This document shows, one piece after another, positions 1 through 10,753 of a DNA stretch of 64,000 bases. The first letter of the stretch is position 1; the number at the start of each line of letters is the position of its first letter. A program made the translations under genes and the position numbers. Origin of the DNA: Proales similis (Eukaryota; Rotifera; Eurotatoria; Ploima; Proalidae); contig JAGVRJ010000009.1 in NCBI GenBank assembly GCA_019059635.1, forward strand, positions 62,001-126,000. Direction: 5' to 3'. Below the pieces are notes generated by a model that did not search any database, was not told the DNA's origin, and worked only from the letters and a program-made list of their open reading frames with translations.

Positions 1-1225
1 GAGCAAATCGAAAGAATTGAATCGAGTTCTAAAGACTTACGAGCCGAACATGAAAAAGCTCAAGAAGAGTTTAGCGAATACGAATCCAAAATGAAAATTC
101 ACTTTGATAGGATAGAGTATTTGAAACAGAGTTACAACGAACTTGAATCAGCTTGTACAACTCACAAAGAAGCGTTGAATCACTATAAAAAGCTCTTGAA
201 CGAAATTGTGAAAAAAGAGAAACATTTGGAACAGAAAATACAGGGAGAAAAGAAGCAATTGGATGTAACCAATCTATAAAAATGCTTCTCATTTTAACAT
301 TCGCTAGCATAATGAATTAAACTAAGAGCATCATGGCTTCAACACTTTCGAAACGAATAGAAACCAAACGTAGCTGCCAGTCAATTGACAATGAGATACA
401 ATCAGTGAAAAAGCAGATAGAACAAACTGAATCAATGTAAAGTGAAAACCCCACCGAGTCCTTTTAAAGCAAAAATTTATTCAATTTTTAGACATGGAAA
501 TGAGGCTGAGATAACTCAAAGATATTTGAGCATGAGAGAAAAGTACAATAGGATAAAAGAAGACATAAAAAAGCAAACACGTTTTCTCAAGGTAACATTG
601 TTATTGCATATATTTTGCTAAAGATTCTTGATCCCTTAATTAGAGGCTGGACTCGGCTTTGAAAGATAGACAAGCAGCAACTCATAACTTTATCCAAGGC
701 AAAGGAGTTCGTTGCTCAATTGATTTCAGTCAATATTTAAGCAGCCGAAACTATACCGGAAAGCTCTTGTTTGACCATTTGAACCAGACTCTTGAGATTA
801 TCGTACAGCCAAACAAATCACACGAAAAGAAGGAGTCAAAAGATTTAAAGTCACTATCGGGAGGTGAACGCTCTTTTAGCACCGTGGCTTTTCTTTTGGC
901 CCTTTGGTCAATAGTTGAGTCTCCCATTTTGTTTCTTGATGAGTTTGATGTTTTTATGGTAAGTTATAAAAAACGAGAAATCAAATTATTTTTGTTGAAT
1001 TGAAAAAAGGATCAAATAAATCGAAATTTCGCAATGGAACTCATTGTAAGTGCCGCTAAAGAGAATCAGAGTGGACAATACGTTTTTCTTACCCCTCAAG
1101 AAATGGGGTAAGTTTGAGACCTAAAATTAATTCTTTTGATTTTAAGTCAAAGGTTCGCAAAAAGGTCATTAAGAGCCGATGAGCATATAAGAATGTTTAA
1201 AATGCCCGATCCGAAGCGAAATTAG
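1..1225 (+). CDS. SMC6: SMC6, C-terminal half (5' end outside window)
   Basis: Structural maintenance of chromosomes protein 6, the ATPase partner of SMC5 in the SMC5/6 complex acting in DNA repair and replication-fork stability in the nucleus. Frame 1 is open from base 1 and reads coiled coil. I join exons 1-264, 327-436, 492-591, 644-958, 1010-1107 and 1153-1225; all introns are 45 to 62 bases with GT-AG ends and matching phases. The last exons carry the ABC signature LSGGERSFSTV, then Walker B ILFLDEFDVFM, then the D-loop/H-loop region with FLTPQEMG, and end at MPDPKRN-stop. This is the canonical order of the SMC6 C-terminal head. The hinge, N-terminal Walker A and first coiled-coil arm lie upstream of the window. 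The first exon boundary is the least certain; the identity is not in doubt. Confidence 0.93.
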
Positions 1226-1420
1226 AGTTGTAGAAGTTGAGTAAGTTCTAGTCGAATTAAATCAAAATCGAAATGAAAAGACCAAAATTTGCTTATAATT
1301 TGTTAATTTACTAGTATTTCAAGCTTTGGATTGTCTCTAGTGAAAATTAAAATTTGACGAAACAATTCCGTCTACAAAATGCACACACAACATGAATGAA
1401 GCAAGCATAAAACTAAAATT

Positions 1421-2104
1421 CTAAATAAACCATGGTTGAGAGTTTAATTGATTTTTTTGATTCTTTGTAAAAGGTGCGAATTGATTTTGATAAGGTTTGA
1501 CAGAAATTCTAGAGTCAAGATCGTCGTCAGAGGCTAGTATTTCGTTCAATGCTATGATGTATCGTTTCGCCATCTGCAAAGTTTCGTACTTTGAAAATTG
1601 TTTAGAAGAGCCAAGAGAAGGTAGAACGGCTCTAAGCTTTTCAAAAGCCTCGTTCAATCCATGCATTCTTTTTCTCTCGCGTTCGTTGGCAATAAGACGT
1701 TTATAGCGTGCTTTTGGTAGAAGACCTTGCTGATAGGACTTATAAAGGGATTCGCAGACTTCATCTTCGTGACAAGTCTTTTCCCCACTTACATGCCTTG
1801 GTTTTCTTCCTCGACTTTTTATCAAACATTCGTTTATGTCAGCCTGATGTTGATCATCAATATTGCCTTCAAATTCGCTGTTATCGAAGCTGGTAGAAGA
1901 CGAAAAAGTACTATTTAGTTGAGCCTCAATATGGGCCAAATTCTTAAAGCTATTGACAGATGAGCCATTGCTTGAAGACTGTCCCCACCAGGACGGGTAG
2001 TAGTTACAATCGATTCCGAGATAGTTTGACGAGTATCGGTATGAAGAATAGCTGGGTCCCTGAAACATTTTGTCAGAAAATGGGCCAATTTTGGTATTTT
2101 GCAA
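1421..2104 (-). CDS. Atonal-family proneural bHLH transcription factor
   Basis: A 227-residue single-exon protein. Residues about 135 to 190 form a basic helix-loop-helix domain: basic region ANERERKRMHGLNEAFEKLR, a loop with LPSLGSSKQ, then SKYETLQMAKRYI in helix 2. The block MHGLN...SKYETLQMA is diagnostic of the Atonal/ATOH1 group of proneural factors, which dimerise with E proteins and bind E-boxes to specify sensory neurons. Lack of introns also fits atonal and ATOH1. The N-terminal 130 residues are Ser/Asn/Tyr-rich and unrecognised. The usual Ala-Asn-Ala start of the Atonal basic region reads Ala-Asn-Glu here, a small deviation. I cannot separate atonal, cato/amos or ATOH8 orthology from sequence alone, so no symbol is given. 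Confidence 0.88.
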   Translation of the reverse strand: MQNTKIGPFSDKMFQGPSYSSYRYSSNYLGIDCNYYPSWWGQSSSNGSSVNSFKNLAHIEAQLNSTFSSSTSFDNSEFEGNIDDQHQADINECLIKSRGRKPRHVSGEKTCHEDEVCESLYKSYQQGLLPKARYKRLIANERERKRMHGLNEAFEKLRAVLPSLGSSKQFSKYETLQMAKRYIIALNEILASDDDLDSRISVKPYQNQFAPFTKNQKNQLNSQPWFI

Positions 2105-2136
2105 AATTCAAATTAAACGGATGATATTTTATTCCT

Positions 2137-2353
2137 CAGTTGCTCTTATTGCTCTTTTTGTTTTATTCCCAGTGAACAGAAACATATGACAATCAAATCT
2201 ATCTAAACGTCTATTTAATTGAGACAGTTGACAAGGTGAGTTAGCGCATACGAAGAAAATGGATGATTTCCTTTTGAAATAAGCGCCGCAGCGACAGAAG
2301 CGTGCTCAATTAAACTAAAATAACCAAAAGCAATTAATTAATTAAGGCATATG
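2137..2353. promoter_or_regulatory. E-box cluster upstream of the atonal-type gene
   Basis: Four CANNTG E-boxes lie in about 220 bases just upstream of the bHLH start: CAGTTG at 2137-2142, CATATG at 2183-2188, CAGTTG at 2225-2230 and CATATG at 2348-2353. At this base composition roughly one per 300 bases is expected by chance. Atonal-family genes are commonly autoregulated through E-boxes, so this is a candidate autoregulatory promoter; that role is inference. Confidence 0.35.
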
Positions 2354-2944
2354 AGAAGAGAGTTGAGTCGTCTAGCTTTTCTTTAAATACTCTCCTTTTG
2401 CCCACATTGTGCACAGCAGTTAGCCTTTTCGCCGATGAAATGTTTGTCTGCATGAATTATTAATGATGGAGCAACCGAAAGAAAACTGGAAAAACGACTT
2501 TCGATTATTTCACCTTTGGTCGTTCAGTTTTAATCCCTATTAGTACAGCTTTTATTTAGTGTTTCAACGTTTCAACCTTCTTACCGCTGATAGTCTGAAG
2601 ACTGTTCAACATCGCGTTGCTGATCAAGATAGGCAATTATGGTTTGTGCGCACGGTGAGTGTCGCATGAGTGAACAAATCTTGACTGCGATGTGACTGTC
2701 AAAACTCAAGATTGAACCCCTCCGTGAATAGCAAAATCTTGATAAGCTCGTGTTATTATAAGCACAGCATGGAATTCTCACTTCACCGCTGTTTGATAGA
2801 GCTCGTAGTTGAGCATTCGAATGGAACAAGTGGAAACAGGTTGAAGAAACGGACAGTTAATCTGTCAAAGTTCGAATTCAGTTTATTTGTAAAATGTAGG
2901 CTAGGTATAGCGTAGATGTTGAGTTTTTTTTTAACTCGGAACTC
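2354..2944. other. Intergenic, no gene seen
   Basis: Separates the divergent atonal-type promoter region from the 3' end of NUP93. Open frames of 60 to 80 codons are present on both strands, but none shows a recognisable family or a sensible splice pattern. It probably holds further regulatory DNA for the bHLH gene. Confidence 0.5.
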
Positions 2945-5745
2945 TTAATTCATGGTAACTTCGAGCTGAAGTAATCGAGCGTTTATGTCTCCTGAGAGTC
3001 TATAGGGAATGCAACCCACGAACTTAATAAGGGCTTTAGCGTGCTCTTTGAGCTGCTTAAGGAACTTAAAAGAAAGGAATAGCTGAAAAATACTGAGTGA
3101 AAGCAAGGATTTCAACAGCTCACCATTCTCTGTGCGTGGTCATCTCCAAATGCACTGCTGTTCAGTGTTTGGTAGGGAGATTGACATGCCAGCTGGCTAT
3201 AATGTCAAATCGTTATCGAAGTCAAATAGCCAATAATATTTTTCTGTTGGAACACTTACCGACTAATCGATTCGTATAATTTGTTGATTATGGTCATCGA
3301 TGTCAAGATGATATCGGGGAAGTTGCGTTTTACCTTTATTTAATGCTTTTGTCTGGAAGAGAGCGTTCAAATAACAATCGACGAAAATTTTACCTCTTCA
3401 CTTAACTCGGCAAATTCGCGAACTTTGCAGTCCACACCGGCAGAATTCGAAGGTAGTAGGGATAGACGGTTCAGAGTTTCATACGCCAGAGCCCAGTTTT
3501 CCGCATAGTACAAGTCAAAAAGGGTCATGAGATCTGTGAGCAAGAAAAAGGTTGTTCGGGTACTCTTGATCACCACGCTGTTTCCAATATCAATGCCAGT
3601 ATATCGGCCAGCGATGGATACCATCATCTTCTTGATTCGTTCTCTGTTCGGATTGGTCTGAACATTCTCGCTCACTGATTGGCTCATAAGTTTATTACAT
3701 AGGTCTAATACTTGATGGTGGTGTCTGCACAAGTCAAATAATTTTATAGCTTCTTCAATAAGCCCCTGACTCTCCATTTCAAAAGCAACAAGCTCAATTA
3801 TCTTATTAATTTCTTGATCACCGGCGTATTTATCAATAATGCCAGGTCGTCGAACAGCACTCTTATCAAGCTTTCCGAATAAAAGCTCAAATTCTCGGGT
3901 TTTGATTGCGAGCTCAGCTGTAAAACGAGCAAAATAAGATATCTCGCTTGTTCCGATCGTGAGATTTTTCAACAAAAAGTAATATTCGAGTGCTTCTCTT
4001 GGATCCGTACATTCAAATTTGCATGTATAATTCTTAATGAGACTTGGATAATTAACCTGTCGACTACATCTAGATTCATCAATTCCGTCAGTAAGAATTA
4101 ATTGCGAAGCGGCGGCATTGTTTGCTGTACGCAGCATGCCAAGTTCATGCAGGGCAATCGCCATGTGCACGGCATGAACCACCATTGAGTCATATTTTAG
4201 AAGGAACTGGATAGCCGATTCAAACTGGGCAGTGAGAATAAGTACATGAAGGTAGTTGAATGGATTGCCGTTTTTGACAAAGTGCTTCTCCCCATATTCC
4301 GTAGAGAGCTTGCTTTGTAGTTTTGAAAAAGTAAGTTGCTTGTCGGACGCTAGTTGACTTCGGCTGATTAAAGATGTTTCAGAGTGTTCTTGGACGAAAT
4401 TAATGCTACACAAATTGAACCAGAGAAAGTCGTCTACATTGTCTAAAACATCTCTTAACTGCTCTTCTTCTTCTGAGTGGCGACACAAGTAACAGAATAC
4501 TGCCTTTTTATAAGGATCGTCATTACGCTTTATTCTACTCTTGAACTCAATTTTGAGCTTATTTTCACTTTCGGTTGACAGATAACCTCTAGCATTTTTT
4601 TCCTTTTGTTTGTTGGTGATGATTTCGTTCAAGTAGCTTACAACGTCTTCTTTATTTGCGTCCAGAGCGATTGATTTAGCGGCCTCAAAATCACCAATTC
4701 TGATGCATAAGAAAATTGATGGCCATACAGGTTGGCCATCTCTCAAGAATTCTTGACTTAGACGTCGATATTTATCGAAATGACTTAGACGAAGAAATGC
4801 GCTTATCAGAGGTAACGTTCCTAATGTACCGCCAGGACGTGCTTCTTTAAGATTCGAATTCACTATTTTCTTGATACAATCTGTGAATAGCTTTTGAAGA
4901 TAGTAAATAGCTTGATTGACAAAAAACATTTCACATTTAATTTTTGCCTCCGGCTTTTCGGAGATTCGATCAATCGGGAAACAACTCGACTTGGTATCAG
5001 TGAGTATTTCTAGTGTCTCCCAGGCGCTAGACAGATTTTTGTCATTAAATTGTTGAATAAGCTTACTTAAAGAATTCATGAGTGATCGTTTTGAAGAAGT
5101 ATCTTTAGTTTGGTTGAATGAATATATTTCTTTGGCAAACTCAATTTCAATATCACTCATAACTGTTCTTGCTTGGTTAAATGATATGTCTCTTGGGCCC
5201 AAATAGTTACTATTCACGGTTGAGGACAAGGCAAATTCAGGGTTAAAAGAACCCAACAGGGACTGCATTATTTTTTGCTTTTGTTTATTCCATTCAATTT
5301 CTTGGCTCTTGGCAAACGATTCCTCTACATCGGTCTTGGTCTTCTCGTTCATCTCATCTATCAGACTCATAAGAGCAGTCTCACGCTCTGTTTTTAAAAA
5401 AGTATTAAGGTCCATTTCACGTAATTGCTGGACATTCACTAATTTATCTATATTAATTGACTCTGAAGTAGAGTCCATCATGGAAGAGTCCGTAGCTGAA
5501 CGCGCACTCATTCGATCAATGTTCTGCGACAGACGCGGGGCATCTATACCTCTTGAAGCGAAAAGAATCGAAGCATTTATCTCGCTGGCTTCAGTCGGTC
5601 CTACACCCGCCTTGGATAATTTTTTCTGATGTGACTCCAGAAGTTGAGGCAGAGTTCGTTGTAGCCTTGGCAGTCCTAGGTTTTCTTTATCAATCTGTGC
5701 TGCCATTTCCTCTGCATCTTGGAGCAGATTTTGAAAGCTAGCCAT
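2945..5745 (-). CDS. NUP93: Nucleoporin NUP93
   Basis: Scaffold nucleoporin of the inner ring of the nuclear pore complex (Nic96/Nup93 family, all alpha-helical). One very large exon (5745 down to 3394) holds about 784 residues, with the N-terminal helix [15 protein letters not shown] followed by the Nic96 solenoid, including [34 protein letters not shown] and [17 protein letters not shown], all matching the family in order. The open frame runs past the true donor and stops at 3367, but the conserved C-terminus continues in three short exons: one reading [20 protein letters not shown], one of about 24 residues, and a last one ending in [25 protein letters not shown] at 2945, the family's standard ending. 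Total is about 870 residues, slightly longer than the human protein. Start chosen at the only Met preceding the conserved N-terminal helix. Confidence 0.95.
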
Positions 5746-5887
5746 TTTCCCTCGTCAATATATTAGAATCAAAGAAGATATTTTATTTTCTTATAAAATC
5801 TAGTTAAGCAATCTGAATTCTAACACACGTACGCATGTTTCTTTTTGATTTTAAGGAGCTCTTTATTTTGTCTTGAAAATCATTCAT

Positions 5888-7528
5888 TCAATCGATTGCA
5901 ATGCATAATGGTGCTGGATTACTCCATTTCCCAGTCACCTCACAAATGCTAGTTGCAGCTCCTCTCAGGTGATAACCTTCATTACAGAAGAATTCAACAA
6001 CATTGCCAGCTTCAACTCCTCTGAATAGCATTCGAACATTAGAATTTGGTTTAGGAATTGGGCATCGAGAACAAAATGAAGTCTTTCTTGTTTTGAAATT
6101 CGCCCAAGACAAATAATTACTAAGATTCATCCAATTAAATAAAGGAGTAGCCAAGGCAATCACGTCCTTCCACGGATTACAATCGTATAAATCGGCTTCA
6201 ATTTGACTGGTGTTCAAGATTTCTTTGAAAAGGAAGACTCGAGTTATTTCTGCGCGTATTGGTTCCATATTAGTGATTAACTTGGATTTTTCAACAATCT
6301 CAAAGCGACTCTCTAATTTTTATTTTATTAAATAATTGGCCTTCAAGGGATTTGTTTTTAAAATTACCTAGAGACTCATTATCGTCACATTTGAATTTTG
6401 AATATAAAAAGGCATTTTTAAATCGGCCATCGATATAAAATCTCGTTTCGTTGGAGTATGACGTTAGAACAATCGAAATCCATCGATTGAAACGAAGTTG
6501 GGTATTCAAGTCGATTAATTTGTTGTTTGCTTGAATTTGAAGTCTGAAAATTTGTTTAAATCCAAAAAGTATTGATTTCCACAGTTGAAAATTCTACTCA
6601 CCGGCTTGTTTTATCTGTAACCAGTCTTAAATGATCACATTTTTTAAGAATATTCAAGATAAGCTTGTTACTCGTAAATTTGGACTTGAGCCAAAATGCG
6701 AAAGTATTTTCAGATGAGCTGAGAGCTAAATTTAAGCTGACTGCTCTAGACGAATAGCTGAATACGAATGATAAGCCACTCATATCTTAAGTTTTTAATT
6801 GAATTCTTAAATTTCGAGATTTTTTGAAAAAAATACACAAACCTTTGAATTTTGAATTCAAATGATGATCATATGAATCAAAAAGTCGCATCTTCATATC
6901 AAATGACCCGGCGACTCCTCGATTTGACACATTGGTCAAATTATTAACCATATTCTGCGGTTGGATTATTTTCTTCCTACAGTTTACTTGAGTACCTGAC
7001 CACTCTGATACCGGCAAACATATTCGTAAGTTTTGTCCAATTAGACGATAATGTCCATCACACCAAAACAAGCAGTGTGTTGAATATTTTGTGTCATTAT
7101 CAGAACAGTTAGATTTTATTGGTGAATGCACTCGAATCGCCGGGCAGTGGTTGACTGAATAGGTTAAATAGTAAAGAGTCAATTGAAAATAGAAAATAGA
7201 ATAATAAAAGGTTAACCATTGCAATTCCATTCCTCGCCTGACCAGATTGGGTCTGATTTGTTCGCTTGCTTTTGGCATATTCTTATTGAGGAACCGGTAA
7301 GACCATAACCAGTGTTACAGCTGATAGCACAAGCACTGCCAACCTCATTAGAACATGATCCCAAAAAAAAACCGTTTGCGGGAATCGACAGTGGTCTGCA
7401 GGTGTTCTACAGGTGAACCATTGCCCAAAATGACTTTCCCAATAAATTACAAAAATACAGACCTTCGGCTCGTGATGAAGTTGATTGTGTCCCAGTAAAG
7501 CAAGCAATAAGTTCAAAATAGTGAGCAT
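5888..7528 (-). CDS. Secreted Sushi-Sushi-LamG-Sushi protein
   Basis: A multi-exon secreted protein of about 450 residues. Exon 1 encodes the hydrophobic signal peptide MLTILNLLLALLG. After a short intron, the second exon (near 7200-7420) reads a CCP/Sushi domain beginning CRPLSIPANGFFLGSC and ending WSGEEWNC. A second CCP follows (CPAIRVHSPIKSNC to WSGTQVNC, about 6970-7150). Then comes a LamG/pentraxin-like jelly-roll spread over three exons (6300-6880), with the typical core FNRWISIVLTSYSNETRFYIDG and a closing AEITRVFLFKEIL. A third CCP ends the protein (CPIPKPNSNVRMLFRG to KWSNPAPLC). CCP domains bind proteins or glycans in adhesion and immune recognition; LamG folds bind glycans or steroids. 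No transmembrane segment or GPI signal is visible at the C-terminus (CIAID-stop). I do not recognise an orthologue. Confidence 0.75.
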
Positions 7529-7567
7529 ATCTTTATTTTTAGTTTGGATTAACCGTTTTGATTTAGA

Positions 7568-8935
7568 CTAAACTGAGGGACGCCTGGTAAGGACAACTCC
7601 CAGAACTATTCCAATGATAATCAGAATGATAAGAATTATGGCTATGATTATTGCCACAATTATCTTTTTCTATACCAAAAGTTTAGATCTTGCAGAAAAA
7701 GCCGACATTAACCTAATTACTTTTCGGGTCTTCCTCTTGTACTGGACTGCTTGAGTTGTCTGAACTTTTGCCTCTTCGACATGGTCTGTTATACTGTTCA
7801 CATTTTGCTCGATGTTATCGACCATCTCACCCTAACGGCAAGATAATCATAATCATCATCATAAAAATCATGATAAAAATAAGACGGTCTTAGACCAAAG
7901 CAGACTTGCGATTCAATCAGCTGAGATAGGTCAATAAACATCTCGTGCAGTTCTTTAAGGCTAACTTCTAACTGCAATAAATCTCTCTGTCTAGCTTCAA
8001 TATCATCCAGAGTTTTCTTGGCGATATTCGTTTCAGATAAAACCTGTATTCAGCAAGAATCTAGAACAAAATTTCCACATCTTAACTCTGAAGCTTACAT
8101 CTCCAATAAATATTTTGCTTCTTCCAGAGGAGATCATATCCTCTATTTCTTGATCTGTGGCGAATTTGCCGGCTTTGAGTGAATTTGAATGGTTCTGAAA
8201 TAAAAGAAAAACAAATTTTTATATTTAAATACTTATTTCCAGTTGGCGTTTTAGTTGAATTTTGCATTTTTCCCTGTAATCTAGCTTGAGATTGTTATAG
8301 TCACTCATAACATCTTTGAACATGACGGATAAATTGAAAAACTAGAATTATCAAACCCATGAAGCTTTTGATTTTTGAGCGCTTTTAGAAACATTAATTA
8401 CTTGTGATCTTCGTATTCTTAGTTCTGCAGAGTTCAATTTTTTAGTGCTCTGAAGTTTTTTGATAAGGATCTCCATTTCTATCATAGAATTGTTAAGTTT
8501 TTCATAAAACTCTTTGCTTAATTTTTTTAAGTTACCCTTCAGACTTCTTCTTACTTTTTCCGAGAGAGCTTTTATTTCGGATATTTTCTGATCCAGCTCG
8601 GCTTTTAACACTTTAAACAAAGACAAGAAATGGTGGGTCGTTCTAGAGGTGATAAGCTCAGCTTACTCTCTTCTTGAGCAGGAGAAGTGAGAATCGTGCT
8701 CTGAAGTTTCTTGACGTCGCGAACATATCCTTGGATATTTTTGATATCGAGCTGTGTCTCTTCGATCTGATCGAAAAACTCTTGCATTATTACCGGTTTC
8801 ACCAAATTAATTGGCGATTCTTCGTTTTCAACATGCACTTGGTTCTGAATATTAAAAAATGTTTTGTTTCTCAAAAGAATTCGAACCAGTTAGTAAGCCT
8901 ACTCTGCGCAACTCAGAGAGTCTGTCTTTGACCAT
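7568..8935 (-). CDS. Syntaxin-1-type t-SNARE
   Basis: Plasma-membrane Qa-SNARE for vesicle fusion and exocytosis. Exons were joined by hand: MVKDRLSELR (compare MKDRTQELR of syntaxin 1); Ha helix FFDQIEETQLDIKNIQGYV; Hb helix ending NSAELRIRRSQ; Hc helix FKDVMSDYNNLKLDYREKCK; linker with EIEDMISSGRSKIF; SNARE motif ARQRDLLQLEVSLKELHEMF with central-layer Gln in IESQ just before an intron, then GEMVDNIEQNV; and a C-terminal membrane anchor of about 22 Ile/Val/Leu residues ending GVVLTRRPSV-stop. About nine exons, introns around 55 bases. One intron in the Hb region is a multiple of three and stop-free (see findings). Function follows from the family; whether it is the neuronal syntaxin 1 or a close paralogue (2/3/4) is not resolved. 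Confidence 0.9.
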
Positions 8936-9396
8936 TCTAATGTGCCCGAAAATAAATGTCTTTCTAAATTTAACCCGGCGATACCCAAGAAACTCGTTTG
9001 CATAATTAAAATGCTTGGTTCATATTTCTTCACGCTTTGCTTACTCTAAGGCTCAATATTATAAGCCAACTCAAATCAAAATTAGTCATCCAGATTTTTA
9101 GATGTGCACGATCATTATCTTCGAGTCAAAAAGACCTTTAGGCTATAATTAAAGTCTTAGGGTATTAATTCTTCCATTTATGTAAGAGTTTATATTCTCG
9201 CAAGTAATTTAAATAAAGAAAACGATTATTTCTCATGCAGCAAGAAATTTTTGTTCTTTTTTGGAAACTTATCCAGATTGAGAGCAGCTTATTAAGATGA
9301 TAAAGTTTTGCTTTGATTCTACTTGAGCTTTGGAAATAAATTCAAAGCATTTTTAAGAATCATAATTTGGATATGAAAACTTAAAATAAAAATAAG
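8936..9396. other. Divergent intergenic region, syntaxin / PEX2
   Basis: 461 AT-rich bases between the two start codons. It must hold both promoters. No TATA box at a convincing position and no coding signal seen. Confidence 0.5.
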
Positions 9397-10419
9397 ATGG
9401 ATGACAAAGTCCTACGCAGTCCTGTTCTTCGTGTTGAACAATTGGAGACCAGCCAACTTGACAAGCTTATTTTATATGAAGTAAAGAGTTGGCTGACCAC
9501 TCACTTTTGTAAATATATACGCAGTTCATGGCCACAGACTTTCTACCCAGAAGCAGTTGCAGCAGTTAAATTTATCCTGTGGTTCTATACTTTCAATCGG
9601 AGAGGAGTGACGCCTGGTCAAGAAGTGTTCGATTGGAGTTATATTCGAAGCGGTCGAGAACCACGATTCATCTTCAAACTGGCTCATGCGCTGATCTTTT
9701 GCCTTGATGATTGGGTTGTCGAAAGACTTGAGTTTTTATTGATGAGAGCCTATTTTCTTATCAAGAATAGGTTTGCAATACAAAATACAACGAGAATAGA
9801 AGCTAAACTAAAGAGAATTCAGTCAAAGGTTTCATTACTTTTCAAAGCATTATCATATGTGCATTTTTGCATTTTTATTTTCAACGGAAAATACTTGAAT
9901 ATTTATGCAAGACTGCTGAAACTTGAAGCATATTATCAAAAAAGTTCATTCATCCGTCCAATAGATTACCAACTGAGCCAGCGCGAGGAACTTTGGAAGA
10001 CATATTTTTCAACCTTTAGACTAATTCAGTTAGTTTTTGGAGACTATTTCAAATTTTACTGGAAGGATAGTTTAAAGCAAGAGCAAGAACCTTTAAAAAA
10101 TAAATTCTTGTGCATTATCTGCAAAAACGAGCCTGTCAATGCCCAAATTATTTTGCATGCATCAGTCCAAGCCGAGTGTACACATATTTTTTGCTTCGTG
10201 TGTATTTCTAAGGAAATAAGTAAGCAGCCTGAGAAACTTTGCCCAAAATGCGGTTTAATTATAAGGAAGATTGAAAGCTATTCGGACAATAAAAATCTGA
10301 GTTCAGTTTATTTTGAATTGAATCTTGAAATACACGCAATCATTAACAGGCTTATAACTATCCAGAAGGTTTTGTTTTATCTTTTGGAGAATGGGAACAA
10401 CTTGGGGCCAAGTAGTTAG
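9397..10419 (+). CDS. PEX2: Peroxin 2, RING E3 of the peroxisomal import complex
   Basis: Intronless, 340 residues, close to the family's size of about 305. Starts MDDKVLRSPVLRVEQLETSQLDKLI, matching the PEX2 N-terminus in which VLR.SQLD..EL is conserved, followed by FYPEAVAAVKFILWFYTFN and GVTPGQEVFDWSY (the TVGQ block). The C-terminal RING reads CIICKNEP, then ECTHIFCFVCI and LCPKCG, giving the C3HC4 zinc ligands in order. PEX2 with PEX10 and PEX12 forms the ubiquitin ligase channel in the peroxisomal membrane that recycles the PEX5 receptor. About 40 residues follow the last ligand. The stop is overlapped by another open frame (see next entry). Identity is firm from the combination of N-terminal blocks and RING. 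Confidence 0.9.
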   Translation: MDDKVLRSPVLRVEQLETSQLDKLILYEVKSWLTTHFCKYIRSSWPQTFYPEAVAAVKFILWFYTFNRRGVTPGQEVFDWSYIRSGREPRFIFKLAHALIFCLDDWVVERLEFLLMRAYFLIKNRFAIQNTTRIEAKLKRIQSKVSLLFKALSYVHFCIFIFNGKYLNIYARLLKLEAYYQKSSFIRPIDYQLSQREELWKTYFSTFRLIQLVFGDYFKFYWKDSLKQEQEPLKNKFLCIICKNEPVNAQIILHASVQAECTHIFCFVCISKEISKQPEKLCPKCGLIIRKIESYSDNKNLSSVYFELNLEIHAIINRLITIQKVLFYLLENGNNLGPSS

Positions 10420-10753
10420 GGAAGAGTCAAAAAAGGGAGGGGGAATCGCAGAGTTTACAAAATGTCAATCAGCCGCTTTTACTTATTCTTCACTTAGTCT
10501 ATTGGCAGGTATTAAAGTTTTTCATAATTAGACAGTTCATCCTGAGGTTTATCTTTCAACTCATCAAGTATCGGGCCTAACGTTCGCAGTACTCAACGTC
10601 AAACAGTTCAAGCCTATTGAGCTCAAGTATCGTTTCCTCGGAAGTCTCTTAGTCGGTAAGGATGGCCCAGAATCTCTTGAATCTTTTTTCCAAGCAGCCA
10701 ATTTTAATTGTAAAAAAATTAAAAGGCTGCTTTACGGCTTGGTATTTGGCTAG
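10391..10753 (+). CDS. Possible small gene overlapping the PEX2 3' end
   Basis: In the +1 frame relative to PEX2, ATG at 10391 (MGTTWGQVVREESKKGG...) opens a 46-codon frame that overlaps the last codons of PEX2. It stops at TAG 10529-10531, then the same frame continues open for 73 codons to TAG 10751-10753 (reading FKPIELKYRFLGSLLVGKDG and a Cys-Lys-rich tail). A 27-base GT-AG segment, 10509-10535, would remove the first stop in phase, but it is half the size of every other intron here. The composition looks protein-like; I recognise no family. It could equally be 3' UTR of PEX2; AATAAA lies near 10802. Confidence 0.25.
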
